Of a DNA stretch of 39,507 nucleotides, positions 16,085 to 24,163 are shown in pieces. The stretch is from Bradyrhizobium semiaridum (GTDB taxonomy: Bacteria > Pseudomonadota > Alphaproteobacteria > Rhizobiales > Xanthobacteraceae): contig NZ_JAGKJJ010000039.1 of the NCBI RefSeq assembly GCF_020329505.1, forward strand, positions 1 through 39,507, in the 5' to 3' direction. The translations under genes were made by a program, and so were the position numbers. Below the pieces are notes generated by a model that saw only the letters and a list, made by a program, of their open reading frames with translations, was not told where the DNA came from and made no database searches. Numbering within the stretch: position 1 is the first letter of the stretch; each line of letters starts with the position of its first letter.

Positions 16085-16284
16085 AAAGTACCTTCCCCCC
16101 TTGCGGGGGAAGGTGGCAGCCGAAGGCTGCCGGAAGAGGGGTTCTCTCCGCGAGAGAGATGAGTGTGTGGAGGCAACCCCTCTCCCAAGCGAGCTTGTAT
16201 TTGATGCCAGTGTAGCCCTCTCCCGCAAGGGGAGAGGGCGCAATAACGGGCAGCAGAAAGAGAAGTTTCGGGGAGAGAACAACA
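16085..16284. repeat. Cluster of intergenic palindromes
   Basis: The gap between the DUF35 and MaoC genes is built of hairpins. ACCTTCCCCC/GGGGGAAGGT (16090-16114) is a perfect 10-bp stem, GGCAGCC-GAA-GGCTGCC spans 16115-16131, and GCCCTCTCCC/GGGAGAGGGC spans 16215-16239. They resemble common Rhizobiales intergenic repeat sequences. They may damp or modulate transcription into the MaoC gene. The MaoC ribosome site GGGGAGAG follows at the right end. Confidence 0.8.
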
Positions 16285-17145
16285 ATGCCGATCGTGTACG
16301 AACAGCTGATGGCCCTGAAGAACCTCGGCCAGAAGTACAGCTACAGCGACCGCGACGTGATGCTCTACGCCTATGGCATCGGCATGGGCGCCGATCCGAT
16401 GGACGAGAAGGAGCTCGCCTTCGTCAACGAGGGCGTGCTGACGCCGCGTCCACTGAAAGTGGTGCCGACCTTCGCCTCGGTTGCGGCCTGGGGCGCCGGC
16501 CCCGGCGAGATGAACCTCAACCGCGTGATGGTGGTCGACGGCGAGCGCGACATCACCTTCCACAAGCCGTTCGCGACCGCAGCCCACATCACCGCCGACT
16601 CCACGGTCCTCGATGTCTTCGACAAGGGCAAGGACAAGGGCGCGGTGATCCGCCACCAGACCGTGCTGAAGGACGAGAAGGGCGAGAAGCTCGCGACGCT
16701 GGTGGCCTCGCGCTTCGCCCGCGGCGACGGCGGCTTCGGCGGTCCGTCGGACGGCCAGCCCGAGCCGCACAAGGTGCCGGAGCGCGCGCCGGACAAGGTC
16801 GTCGACATCACGACGCGGCCCGACCAGGCGCTGGTCTACCGGCTCTGCGGCGACCGCAACCCGCTGCACTCCGATCCGGAGTTTGCGAGAAAGGCCGGCT
16901 TCCCGCGCCCGATCCTGCACGGCATGTGCACCTACGGCATCACCTGCCGCGGCGTGCTGCAGACCTACGCCGACTACGATCCCTCCGCCTTCAAGCAGCA
17001 CGTGGCGCGGTTCTCCTCGCCGGTGTTTCCCGGCGAGACCGTGACCATGGAGCTGTGGAAGGACGGCAACGTGGTGTCGTTCGAAGCCAAGGTGAAGTCG
17101 CGCGGCGTCACCGTGATCAGGAACGGCAAGACGGTGCTGGCGTAA
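16285..17145 (+). CDS. MaoC-family (R)-specific enoyl-CoA hydratase (hydratase 2 type)
   Basis: This 286-residue protein has the double hot-dog layout of eukaryotic-type hydratase 2. The N-terminal half lacks catalytic residues, and the C-terminal half carries the hydratase signature YRLCGDRNPLHSDPEFARKA, with Asp190, Asn192 and His195 as active-site residues, and ILHGMCTYG with His212-Gly213. It should hydrate 2-trans-enoyl-CoA to (3R)-hydroxyacyl-CoA. The next gene resembles the (3R)-hydroxyacyl-CoA dehydrogenase part of peroxisomal multifunctional enzyme 2, so the two probably act in sequence. GGGGAGAG lies about 8 bases before the ATG. Length and motifs are normal. Confidence 0.92.
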   Translation: MPIVYEQLMALKNLGQKYSYSDRDVMLYAYGIGMGADPMDEKELAFVNEGVLTPRPLKVVPTFASVAAWGAGPGEMNLNRVMVVDGERDITFHKPFATAAHITADSTVLDVFDKGKDKGAVIRHQTVLKDEKGEKLATLVASRFARGDGGFGGPSDGQPEPHKVPERAPDKVVDITTRPDQALVYRLCGDRNPLHSDPEFARKAGFPRPILHGMCTYGITCRGVLQTYADYDPSAFKQHVARFSSPVFPGETVTMELWKDGNVVSFEAKVKSRGVTVIRNGKTVLA

Positions 17146-17352
17146 GCGGCGAGGGCGGTGCGCTCCCTCGCCCCGCTCTTACGGGGTCGAGACGAGCGAA
17201 GCTCGCTCTTAGAGGGTGGGGTGAGGGGCTCTCACCGCGAGCAGTGACCGTGGTGAGACCCGTACCCCCTCACCCGGATCGCAAGGGCGATCCGACCTCT
17301 TCCCGCAGGCGGGGAGAGGTGAACAAGCAAGAACAAACCGGAGAAAACAACC
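17146..17352. repeat. Cluster of intergenic palindromes
   Basis: This gap between the hydratase and SDR genes is a second repeat-rich spacer. It includes GGATCGC-AAGG-GCGATCC (17276-17293), GAGCGAAGCTCGCTC, and facing CCCTCACCC/GGGTGGGGTGAGGGG segments. The composition is like the spacer before the MaoC gene, but it is not the same sequence. The SDR ribosome site GGAGAA is at its right end. Confidence 0.75.
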
Positions 17353-18234
17353 ATGGGATTACTCGACGGCAAGGTGGCGCTGATCACGGGCGCCGGCGGC
17401 GGACTTGGTGAGGCCTACGCAAAGCTGTTCGCGCGCGAGGGTGCCGCTGTCGTGGTCAACGATCTCGGCGGTCCGCGCGACGGTTCGGGCTCCGACACGT
17501 CGATGGCCCAGAAGGTGGTCGATGCGATCAAGGCCGAGGGCGGACGCGCGGTCGCCAACGGCGCCGACATTTCGACGATGGCCGGCGGCCAGTCGGTGTT
17601 CGACGACGCCATCAAGCATTTCGGCCGCGCCGACATTCTCGTCAACAACGCCGGCATCCTGCTCGACGAGACCTTTCACAAGGCCAAGGAAGCCAACTGG
17701 GACAAGGTGATCAAGGTGCACCTCAAAGGCACCTTCTGCTGCACCCAGCCGGTGTTCAAATGGATGCGCGACAATGGCGGCGGCGTCATCGTCAACACGT
17801 CCTCGACCTCGGGGCTGATCGGCAATTTCGGCCAGACCAATTACGGCGCCGCCAAGGGCGGCATCTGGGGCCTGTCCAACGTGCTGGCGATCGAGGGCCG
17901 CAAGTACAACATCCGGATCTGGACGCTGGCGCCGGGCGCCTTGACCCGCATGACCGCGGACCTGCCGCGCTACAAGGAGAACCCGGGCGCGGCGCTCGGG
18001 CCCGACGGCATCGCGCCGGCCGTGCTCTATATGGTCAGCGATCTCTCGGGCGACCAGACCGGCAAGGTGCTCGGCGTCTCCGGCCCGCGCGGCGTCCGCG
18101 AGATGCGGATGATGGAAATGGAGGGCTGGACGCCGCCGTTCACGGGCTGGAAGGCCGAGGACATCGTGACCCACGCCAAGGAGATCTTCTTCTCGGAGGA
18201 GGACATCAAGAAGTCGGCGCGGCGGTTCAAATAG
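17353..18234 (+). CDS. SDR oxidoreductase, MFE-2-like (3R)-hydroxyacyl-CoA dehydrogenase
   Basis: This 293-residue short-chain dehydrogenase has the nucleotide-binding motif TGAGGGLG (12-19), NDLGGPRDGSGSD directly after the second strand, NNAG (98-101) and the catalytic Ser151, Tyr164 and Lys168 (NYGAAKGG). The ND-LGG loop with its insertion and the longer C-terminus (MEMEGWTPPF...FFSEEDIKKSARRFK) are typical of the dehydrogenase domain of peroxisomal multifunctional enzyme 2 and its bacterial relatives. It should oxidise (3R)-hydroxyacyl-CoA with NAD+. It follows the MaoC hydratase, giving two consecutive beta-oxidation-like steps. Substrate length or type cannot be read from the sequence. 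Confidence 0.9.
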   Translation: MGLLDGKVALITGAGGGLGEAYAKLFAREGAAVVVNDLGGPRDGSGSDTSMAQKVVDAIKAEGGRAVANGADISTMAGGQSVFDDAIKHFGRADILVNNAGILLDETFHKAKEANWDKVIKVHLKGTFCCTQPVFKWMRDNGGGVIVNTSSTSGLIGNFGQTNYGAAKGGIWGLSNVLAIEGRKYNIRIWTLAPGALTRMTADLPRYKENPGAALGPDGIAPAVLYMVSDLSGDQTGKVLGVSGPRGVREMRMMEMEGWTPPFTGWKAEDIVTHAKEIFFSEEDIKKSARRFK

Positions 18235-18260
18235 GGCGCCGATTTACGGGTGCGGCCCAT

Positions 18261-18286
18261 CCCCGATGCGCAATGGCGCATCGGGG
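18261..18286. repeat. Hairpin between SDR and aldolase genes
   Basis: CCCCGATGCGC-AATG-GCGCATCGGGG is a perfect 11-bp stem with a 4-base loop, 27 bases after the SDR stop. It has no T-run and belongs to the same repeat-like style as TGTGCGCAATTGCGCACA near 1773, so I call it a repeat. It could reduce read-through into the aldolase gene. Confidence 0.7.
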
Positions 18287-18325
18287 AATGGCGCTGTATA
18301 GAGGGCGGGAACAAACGAGGCAGAC

Positions 18326-19282
18326 ATGACAAAACTCACCGCCCAGGCCGCTGGAACCTTCGCCATCGCGCCGACCCCGTTCCATGACGACGGCCGCATC
18401 GACGAGGCCTCGATCGACCGGCTGACCGATTTCTACACCGATGTCGGCTGCGACGGCGTCACCGTGCTGGGCATCCTGGGCGAGGCGCCGAAGCTCGATG
18501 CTGCCGAGGCCGAGCAGGTCGCGCTGCGCTTCGTCAAGCGCGCCAAGAAGCTGCAGGTGATCGTCGGCGTCTCGGCGCCGGGCTTTGCCACCATGCGCGC
18601 GCTGGCGAAGAAATCGATGGATGCCGGCGCCGCCGGCGTCATGATCGCGCCGCCGCCGCATCTGCGCACCGACGACCAGATCACAGGCTATTTCAAGCAG
18701 GCGCAGGAAGCGATCGGCGACGATATTCCCTGGGTGCTGCAGGATTACCCGCTGACGCTCACCGTCCAGTTCACGCCGGCGGTGATCCGCAAGATCGTGA
18801 TGGACTCGCCGTCCTGCGTGATGCTCAAGCACGAGGACTGGCCGGGGCTGGAGAAGATCACCGCGCTGCGCAACTTCCAGAAGGATGGCTCGCTGAAGCC
18901 GATGTCCATTCTCGTCGGCAATGGCGGCCTGTTCCTCGATTTCGAGATGGAGCGCGGCGCCGACGGCGCGATGACCGGCTATGCCTTCCCGGAGCTGCTG
19001 ATCGACGTCGTCAACCTGTCCAAGGCCGGCAAGCGCGATGCGGCGCATGACCTGTTCGACGCGCATCTGCCGCTGATCCGCTACGAGCAGCAGCCCGGCG
19101 TCGGCCTCACCGTGCGCAAATACGTGCTGCAGAAGCGCGGCATCATCTCGTCCAGTGCGCAGCGCAAGCCGGGCGCCGTGATCACGGCGCAGGCGAGGGC
19201 GGAAGTCGACTATCTGCTGTCGCGCGTGGCGCGCACCGACCGCCGCGCCTATCTGCAACCGCAATCCAGCGCGGCGGGCTAG
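18326..19282 (+). CDS. Dihydrodipicolinate synthase (DHDPS/NAL) family aldolase
   Basis: This 318-residue class I aldolase of the DapA/N-acetylneuraminate lyase family has the Schiff-base Lys168 (CVMLKHED) and the preceding Tyr141 (LQDYP), spaced as in DapA. The substrate-loop motif is GILGEAPKL instead of the GTTGE of true DapA, so lysine biosynthesis is unlikely. Family members with such changes cleave or form 2-oxo acids (sugar-acid, hydroxy-oxo-acid or aromatic side-chain aldolases). It sits in the acyl-CoA cassette, 91 bases after the SDR, and is followed at 4 bases by the NUDIX gene. GAGGCAGAC precedes the ATG. The family is clear, the reaction open. Confidence 0.88.
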   Translation: MTKLTAQAAGTFAIAPTPFHDDGRIDEASIDRLTDFYTDVGCDGVTVLGILGEAPKLDAAEAEQVALRFVKRAKKLQVIVGVSAPGFATMRALAKKSMDAGAAGVMIAPPPHLRTDDQITGYFKQAQEAIGDDIPWVLQDYPLTLTVQFTPAVIRKIVMDSPSCVMLKHEDWPGLEKITALRNFQKDGSLKPMSILVGNGGLFLDFEMERGADGAMTGYAFPELLIDVVNLSKAGKRDAAHDLFDAHLPLIRYEQQPGVGLTVRKYVLQKRGIISSSAQRKPGAVITAQARAEVDYLLSRVARTDRRAYLQPQSSAAG

Positions 19283-19286
19283 GACC

Positions 19287-20087
19287 ATGGCCGAGATCGC
19301 TGCCACGCGCCCCGCGTCCACCGTGCTGCTGCTGCGCGACGGCGCGGCGGCGAACGAAATCGAGATCTTCATGATGGTCCGCCATCACCAGATCGAGTTC
19401 AACTCGGGCGCGCTGGTATTTCCGGGCGGCAGCGTCGACAAGAACGACAAGGAGATCGCGGCCAGCCCCGCGCTGTATTCCGGCGGCGAAGGGCTCGACG
19501 TCGACGCGCTCGGCTTCCGCATCGCCGGCATCCGCGAGACATTCGAGGAGAGCGGCATCCTGCTGGTGCGGCCAAAGGGGTCGTCCGAGCTGGTCGATGC
19601 CAAACGCGCCGACGCGCTGGCGCTCGCACACCGCACCGCGCTGAACGAAGGCAAGATCACTTTCCAGCAAATCCTCACCGACAACGGCCTCGTGCTCGCG
19701 CTCGACGCGCTGGTGCCCTACGCGCACTGGATCACGCCGGAGGGCATGCCGAAGCGGTTCGACACCTGGTTCTTCCTCGCCGCGGCGCCACCCGAGCAGC
19801 TCGGCGCCCACGACGGCAAGGAATCCACCGACTCGATCTGGGTGTCGGCGCGCGATGCGCTGGAAGGCGGCGAGAGCGGCCGCTTCAAGCTGCCGTTCCC
19901 GACCACCCGCAACCTGATCCGGCTCGGCAAGCAGCCCAGCGTCGCCGCCGCGCTTGCCGACAGCAAGGGCAAGTCGATCGTCACGGTGATGCCGGTAATG
20001 ACCAAGACCGCCACCGGCCGCCAGCTCCGCATCCCCAAGGAAGCCGGCTACGACGGCGAGGTGTTCGAGGTCGGCGCGCTGGGCTGA
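19287..20087 (+). CDS. NUDIX hydrolase, NUDT7/NUDT19-like
   Basis: This 266-residue hydrolase has FPGG at 45-48 and the Nudix box RETFEESGILL starting at 83. About 34 residues lie between the Gly pair and REx2EExG, longer than in the classic box (GX5EX7REUXEEXGU). This insertion is typical of NUDT19-like and related acyl-CoA diphosphatases, which split CoA esters to 3',5'-ADP and acyl-phosphopantetheine. Being 4 bases after the aldolase gene in an acyl-CoA cassette fits a role in CoA turnover, but the sequence alone does not prove the substrate. AGGA lies just upstream of the ATG, a weak site consistent with coupled translation. Confidence 0.85.
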   Translation: MAEIAATRPASTVLLLRDGAAANEIEIFMMVRHHQIEFNSGALVFPGGSVDKNDKEIAASPALYSGGEGLDVDALGFRIAGIRETFEESGILLVRPKGSSELVDAKRADALALAHRTALNEGKITFQQILTDNGLVLALDALVPYAHWITPEGMPKRFDTWFFLAAAPPEQLGAHDGKESTDSIWVSARDALEGGESGRFKLPFPTTRNLIRLGKQPSVAAALADSKGKSIVTVMPVMTKTATGRQLRIPKEAGYDGEVFEVGALG

Positions 20088-20148
20088 GCCCGTCATCCCC
20101 TCATCTTGAAGATCGGGTCTGATTCACCAGCGTCGCAACACATTTGCT

Positions 20149-20269
20149 GTCGTCCCGGCGAAGGCCGGGACCCATAACCACCGCTGTCCATTGCTCCGCA
20201 ACGCTGGGCCACTGCTTTCTTCAACAACACAACGCTGTGGTAATGGGTCCCGGCCTTCGCCGGGACGAC
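20149..20269. repeat. 121-123 bp palindromic element, copy C
   Basis: The arms GTCGTCCCGGCGAAGGCCGG and GGCCTTCGCCGGGACGAC face each other, and the interior (CAACAACACAACGCTGTGGTAATGGG) matches copies A and B. It occupies most of the 288-base gap between the NUDIX gene and the exporter gene. The rest of the gap shows no gene. Confidence 0.88.
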
Positions 20270-20375
20270 GATGGGGAAAGAGCAGCGCCTCCTTCACACT
20301 TCGGTCTAGATCGAAGAATCATCAATTCCCGCCGGGATAGTTTCCGTCCCAATCCACCGAGACGGAATCTCCGCC

Positions 20376-21284
20376 ATGACCACCACCGCGCGCCAGCCCG
20401 GCATGGCCTTGGAGTTGGCCCTGCTGCTCGCGCTCGCCACCCTCTGGGGCGGCTCCTACACCTTCATCAAGCTCGGCGTTGCCACCATTCCGCCGATCAC
20501 GCTGATCGCGGCACGCACGGCGATCGCGGGCGTCTTGCTGCTCGTCATCATGCGCCTGCGCGGCGTGACGATGCCGACGGATGGCGCGGCCTGGCGCCGC
20601 TTCGTCTTCCAGGCCTGCCTCAACAGCGTGATCCCGTGGACGCTGATCGCCTGGGGCGAGCGCTTCGTCGATGCCGGGCTGACCACCATCCTCAATTCGG
20701 CCTCGCCGATCTTCACCTTCCTGTTCACCGCCATCGTCACCCGCCACGAGGCGGCGAGCCCGCGAAAACTGTTCGGGGTGATCGCCGGCATGGCCGGCAT
20801 CTGCATGATCGTCGGCGTCGATGCGTTCCGCGATCTCGGCACCGGGATCGTGGCCGAGGTCGCGATCGTGGCGGCCACTGTCTGCTATGCCTGCGCCGCG
20901 ATCTTCAGCCGCGGCTTCAAGGGGCTCGATCCGATGGCGCCGGCGGCCGGCTCGCTGCTCGCGGGCGCGGCGATCCTGATCCCGCTCAGCCTCGCCGTCG
21001 AGCGGCCGTGGATGTTGTCGCCGTCGACCAGTTCGCTCGCGGCGCTGCTGGCGCTTGCCGTGTTCTCGACCGCGATCGCCTTCGTGATCTATTTCCGCCT
21101 GATCCAGACCCTCGGCTCGGTCGGCACCACGGCGCAGGCCTATCTGCGGGTGCCGATCGGGGTTGCACTCGGCGTCGTCTTTCTGGATGAGCGGCTGGGC
21201 CCGACGGCCTGGGCCGGGCTCGCCTGCGTCGTGATCGGCGTGGCCGCGATGACAATCCCGGTGCGCGAGGCTGCAGCCGCCTGA
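20376..21284 (+). CDS. EamA/DMT-superfamily exporter
   Basis: This 302-residue inner-membrane protein has about ten hydrophobic helices arranged as two EamA repeats. The first opens with LALATLWGGSYTFIKLGVATIPP, a standard EamA start, and contains FVFQACLNSVIPWTLIAWGERFV and AGLTTILNSASPIFT. The second ends with VPIGVALGVVFLDERLGPTAWAGLACVVIGV. Drug/metabolite transporters of this kind export amino acids, metabolites or drugs by proton antiport; the substrate is not predictable. It stands alone, with the sensor kinase 154 bases downstream on the same strand. Confidence 0.93.
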   Translation: MTTTARQPGMALELALLLALATLWGGSYTFIKLGVATIPPITLIAARTAIAGVLLLVIMRLRGVTMPTDGAAWRRFVFQACLNSVIPWTLIAWGERFVDAGLTTILNSASPIFTFLFTAIVTRHEAASPRKLFGVIAGMAGICMIVGVDAFRDLGTGIVAEVAIVAATVCYACAAIFSRGFKGLDPMAPAAGSLLAGAAILIPLSLAVERPWMLSPSTSSLAALLALAVFSTAIAFVIYFRLIQTLGSVGTTAQAYLRVPIGVALGVVFLDERLGPTAWAGLACVVIGVAAMTIPVREAAAA

Positions 21285-21438
21285 AGTTTCGCCTGCCGAA
21301 CCCGGCTGTCCGGGCTCAGCCCCCGGGGACTTCAGGGTGACCCGGATCACACCGCGTGTCGTGTTGGCGCTGCAGCATGTTCCCCTCGGCCCGTAATTTC
21401 CCGTATATTACCGCCGACAGGAGCCTGGCCTCGATCAC

Positions 21439-24120
21439 ATGACCGCTGAATTGCCGCCGAATTCGCCGGAGCCGCGAGCGTTTTCCCTCTCGATCGGCCA
21501 GCTCACCTTCGGCAGCTTCCTGCTGGTGCTGGCTGTGATCATCATCACATCCACCGCCAGCGTCATCGCCATCCGTCACATCGACGCGACCTTTGCAGAG
21601 CTGCAGCGGCTGCAGAGCGTCGGCGACATCGCCGAGGATATCGACCGCCGCATGAACGAGCTGCGGCTCGCCGCGCGCGACTTCGTTACCGAGCCCGGGA
21701 CCCAGTCGGCCCAGGTCGCCGAGGCCGCCCAGTCGCTCAGCGAGATCCTGAAGAAGACCCGGATCGAGCTTGCTCCCGAGCAGCAGGACATGATCGACGG
21801 CGTCACCCAGCGGCTTGCGACCTATCGCGGCGGCATCGAGCGCATCTCGGCGCTGCTCAGCCGCCGCGCCGAATTGGTCGCGGACCTGCCGCCGCTGCGC
21901 GATGCCTTCGACAAGGCGGTCGCGGCGAGCGCCGATGCCGCCCTGGCGAGGGCGCTGTTGCAGACCCAGAGCCGCATCGGCACCGCGCTGCTGGCGCACA
22001 ACACCTCGGCGGCCGAGCAGGCCGCGCAGAGCATGCGTGCGATGACCATCGCAGATCCCGCCTTGCGCGCCGCAGTCGACAATTATGCCCAGGCGATCGT
22101 CGCGATCTCAGTGCGAGAAGGCCAGATCGCCGATATCGACAAGGAGGTGCTCGGCGAGGAGGGCCGGCTGATCCAGCGCGTCACCGAGCTGCTGCGCGAG
22201 CTCAGCACAAGGCGCGGCCATGTGCTGGCGCGGGATTTCGCACGCACGCTGGCCGAGGCGAAGTGGCAGAGCATCGTGCTCGGCACCGCCGGCGTGCTGA
22301 TCGGCCTGTTCGCCGCGGTGCTGGTGGTTCGCCGCACCGTGCGCCCGCTGGCCAAGATCGCCGGCTCGATCCGCAAGGTCGCGGGCGGCGAGAAGAGCGC
22401 GTTCATCCCGGGCGCCGACCTCGACAACGAGATCGGCGACATCGCGCGCGCCGCCGAGGTGTTCCGCCAGACCCTGGTCGACGCCGACACCGCGCGCGAG
22501 GCCGCGCTGCGCGCGCTCGCCGAGCAGCGGCTCGCCGAGGAGAGCTACCGCAAGCTGTTCGAGGCCTCGGTCGAAGGCATCTACGTCACGACGCCGGGCG
22601 GCACGCTGCTCAACGCCAATCCCGCGCTGGCGCGGATGATGGGTTATGCCACGCCGCAGGATCTCATCAACGGAATCGGCGATATCGCCTCCACCGTCTA
22701 TGTCGACGCCGAAGCGCGCGCGCAATATCAGCGGCTGATGATGCGCGACGGCATTGTGCGCGACTACGAGTACCAGGTGCGATCGCGCGACGGCACCGTG
22801 CTGTGGCTGTCCGACTCCGCCACGGCGGTGCGCAACGACGACGGCGAGGTGATCCGCTACGAGGGCACGGTGCGCGACATCACCGACCAAAAGCGCGCCG
22901 AGGACGCGATCGCCGAAGGCCGCCGCCTGCTGCAGATGGTCATCGACACCGTGCCCGCGGTCATCAACGTCAAGGACAGCGAGCTGCGCTACGTGCTGAT
23001 GAACCGCTACATGGCCGGCATCTTCGGCATCGAGCCGCAGGACGCGATCGGCCGCACCACCGCCGAGCTGATGTCGCGCTATGGTGCCGCCAAGACCGAC
23101 GAGAACGACAAGCGCGTGCTGTCGGCACGACGCGAGCTCGGCTTCTACGAGGAGGAGTACGAGGATTCCGCCGGCAACATGCGGCAATGGCTGGTTAACA
23201 AGCTGCCGATCCTGGATGCGCAGGGCGAGATCGAGAACATCGTCACCGTCGCGCTCGATATCGGCGAGCGCAAGCGTTCCGAGCAGGAGATGCGCAAGGC
23301 GAGGGATTCCGCCGAGGCTGCGCTGCGCAATCTGCGGGAGACCCAGAACTCGCTGATCGAGGCCGAGAAGCTCGCCGCGCTCGGGCGCCTCGTGGCCGGC
23401 GTTGCGCATGAGGTCAACAATCCCGTCGGCATCAGCCTGACGGTGGCCTCCGCGCTGGAGCGCAAGACCGCAACCTTCGCCGGCCAGGTCGAGCGTGGCG
23501 ACCTGCGTCGATCGAGTCTCAACGAATTCCTGGCCACGACGGCGGATGCGTCCTCGCAACTGGTCGCCAACCTCAACCGCGCCGCCGAGCTGATCCAGTC
23601 GTTCAAGCAGGTCGCCGCCGACCGCAACTACTCGGACCAGCGCAGCTTCGATCTCGGCGATCTCACCGAGCAGGTGGTGATGAGCCTGCGGCCAGGGCTG
23701 CGCAAGCACAACCTGACGCTCAACGTCGATTGCGAGCCGGGCCTGATCATGAATTCCTATCCGGGTCCGTACGGCCAGGTGCTGACCAATCTGTTCCTCA
23801 ACGCGGTCGCGCATGCGTTTCCGGACGGCAAGGCCGGTGAGGTCGACATCCAGGTGCGCGCGTCGGGCCGGGACAATGTCGAGGTGATCTTCTCCGACAA
23901 TGGCTGCGGCATGAGCCTCGACGTGCGCCGCCGCGCCTTCGATCCGTTCTTCACGACGCGCCGCGACCAGGGCGGCACCGGGCTCGGACTGCACATCGTC
24001 TACAGCATCGTCACCACGCGCCTCGGCGGCCGGCTCGATCTCGATTCCGAGCCGGGCCGCGGCACCCGCATCCAGATCATCCTGCCCCGCACAGCCCCGC
24101 TCGAACAGGCCGCGGAGTAG
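21439..24120 (+). CDS. Orphan membrane sensor histidine kinase with two PAS domains
   Basis: This 893-residue kinase has a transmembrane helix at about 21-45, a long helical periplasmic sensor region (46-275), a second helix (277-296) and a HAMP linker (297-350). PAS domains follow at about 368-490 (ESYRKLFEASVEGIYV...VRDITDQKR) and 496-620, then a dimerisation domain with phospho-acceptor His657 in VAGVAHEVNNPVG. The ATPase domain has an N box (NLFLNAVAHAF, about 785), G1 box DNGCGM (820) and G2 box GGTGLGLHIV (845). HEVNNP is typical of the PAS-linked HisKA subgroup. No response regulator is adjacent, so it is an orphan. Length and all motifs are intact. Confidence 0.94.
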   Translation: MTAELPPNSPEPRAFSLSIGQLTFGSFLLVLAVIIITSTASVIAIRHIDATFAELQRLQSVGDIAEDIDRRMNELRLAARDFVTEPGTQSAQVAEAAQSLSEILKKTRIELAPEQQDMIDGVTQRLATYRGGIERISALLSRRAELVADLPPLRDAFDKAVAASADAALARALLQTQSRIGTALLAHNTSAAEQAAQSMRAMTIADPALRAAVDNYAQAIVAISVREGQIADIDKEVLGEEGRLIQRVTELLRELSTRRGHVLARDFARTLAEAKWQSIVLGTAGVLIGLFAAVLVVRRTVRPLAKIAGSIRKVAGGEKSAFIPGADLDNEIGDIARAAEVFRQTLVDADTAREAALRALAEQRLAEESYRKLFEASVEGIYVTTPGGTLLNANPALARMMGYATPQDLINGIGDIASTVYVDAEARAQYQRLMMRDGIVRDYEYQVRSRDGTVLWLSDSATAVRNDDGEVIRYEGTVRDITDQKRAEDAIAEGRRLLQMVIDTVPAVINVKDSELRYVLMNRYMAGIFGIEPQDAIGRTTAELMSRYGAAKTDENDKRVLSARRELGFYEEEYEDSAGNMRQWLVNKLPILDAQGEIENIVTVALDIGERKRSEQEMRKARDSAEAALRNLRETQNSLIEAEKLAALGRLVAGVAHEVNNPVGISLTVASALERKTATFAGQVERGDLRRSSLNEFLATTADASSQLVANLNRAAELIQSFKQVAADRNYSDQRSFDLGDLTEQVVMSLRPGLRKHNLTLNVDCEPGLIMNSYPGPYGQVLTNLFLNAVAHAFPDGKAGEVDIQVRASGRDNVEVIFSDNGCGMSLDVRRRAFDPFFTTRRDQGGTGLGLHIVYSIVTTRLGGRLDLDSEPGRGTRIQIILPRTAPLEQAAE

Positions 24121-24163
24121 GGCAAACCTCGCTGAGTGACGGTTTGTTGGGGTTGCGTTCCGG

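Noticed and set aside
18326..19282. True DapA (lysine biosynthesis) for the DHDPS-family gene
   Set aside because: The GTTGE substrate loop is replaced by GILGEAP and the neighbours are acyl-CoA genes.
22108..23994. 628-residue open frame antisense to the histidine kinase
   Set aside because: Composition (Ala/Val/His/Asp-rich, no fold motifs) is that of a shadow frame; the kinase motifs on the other strand are complete.
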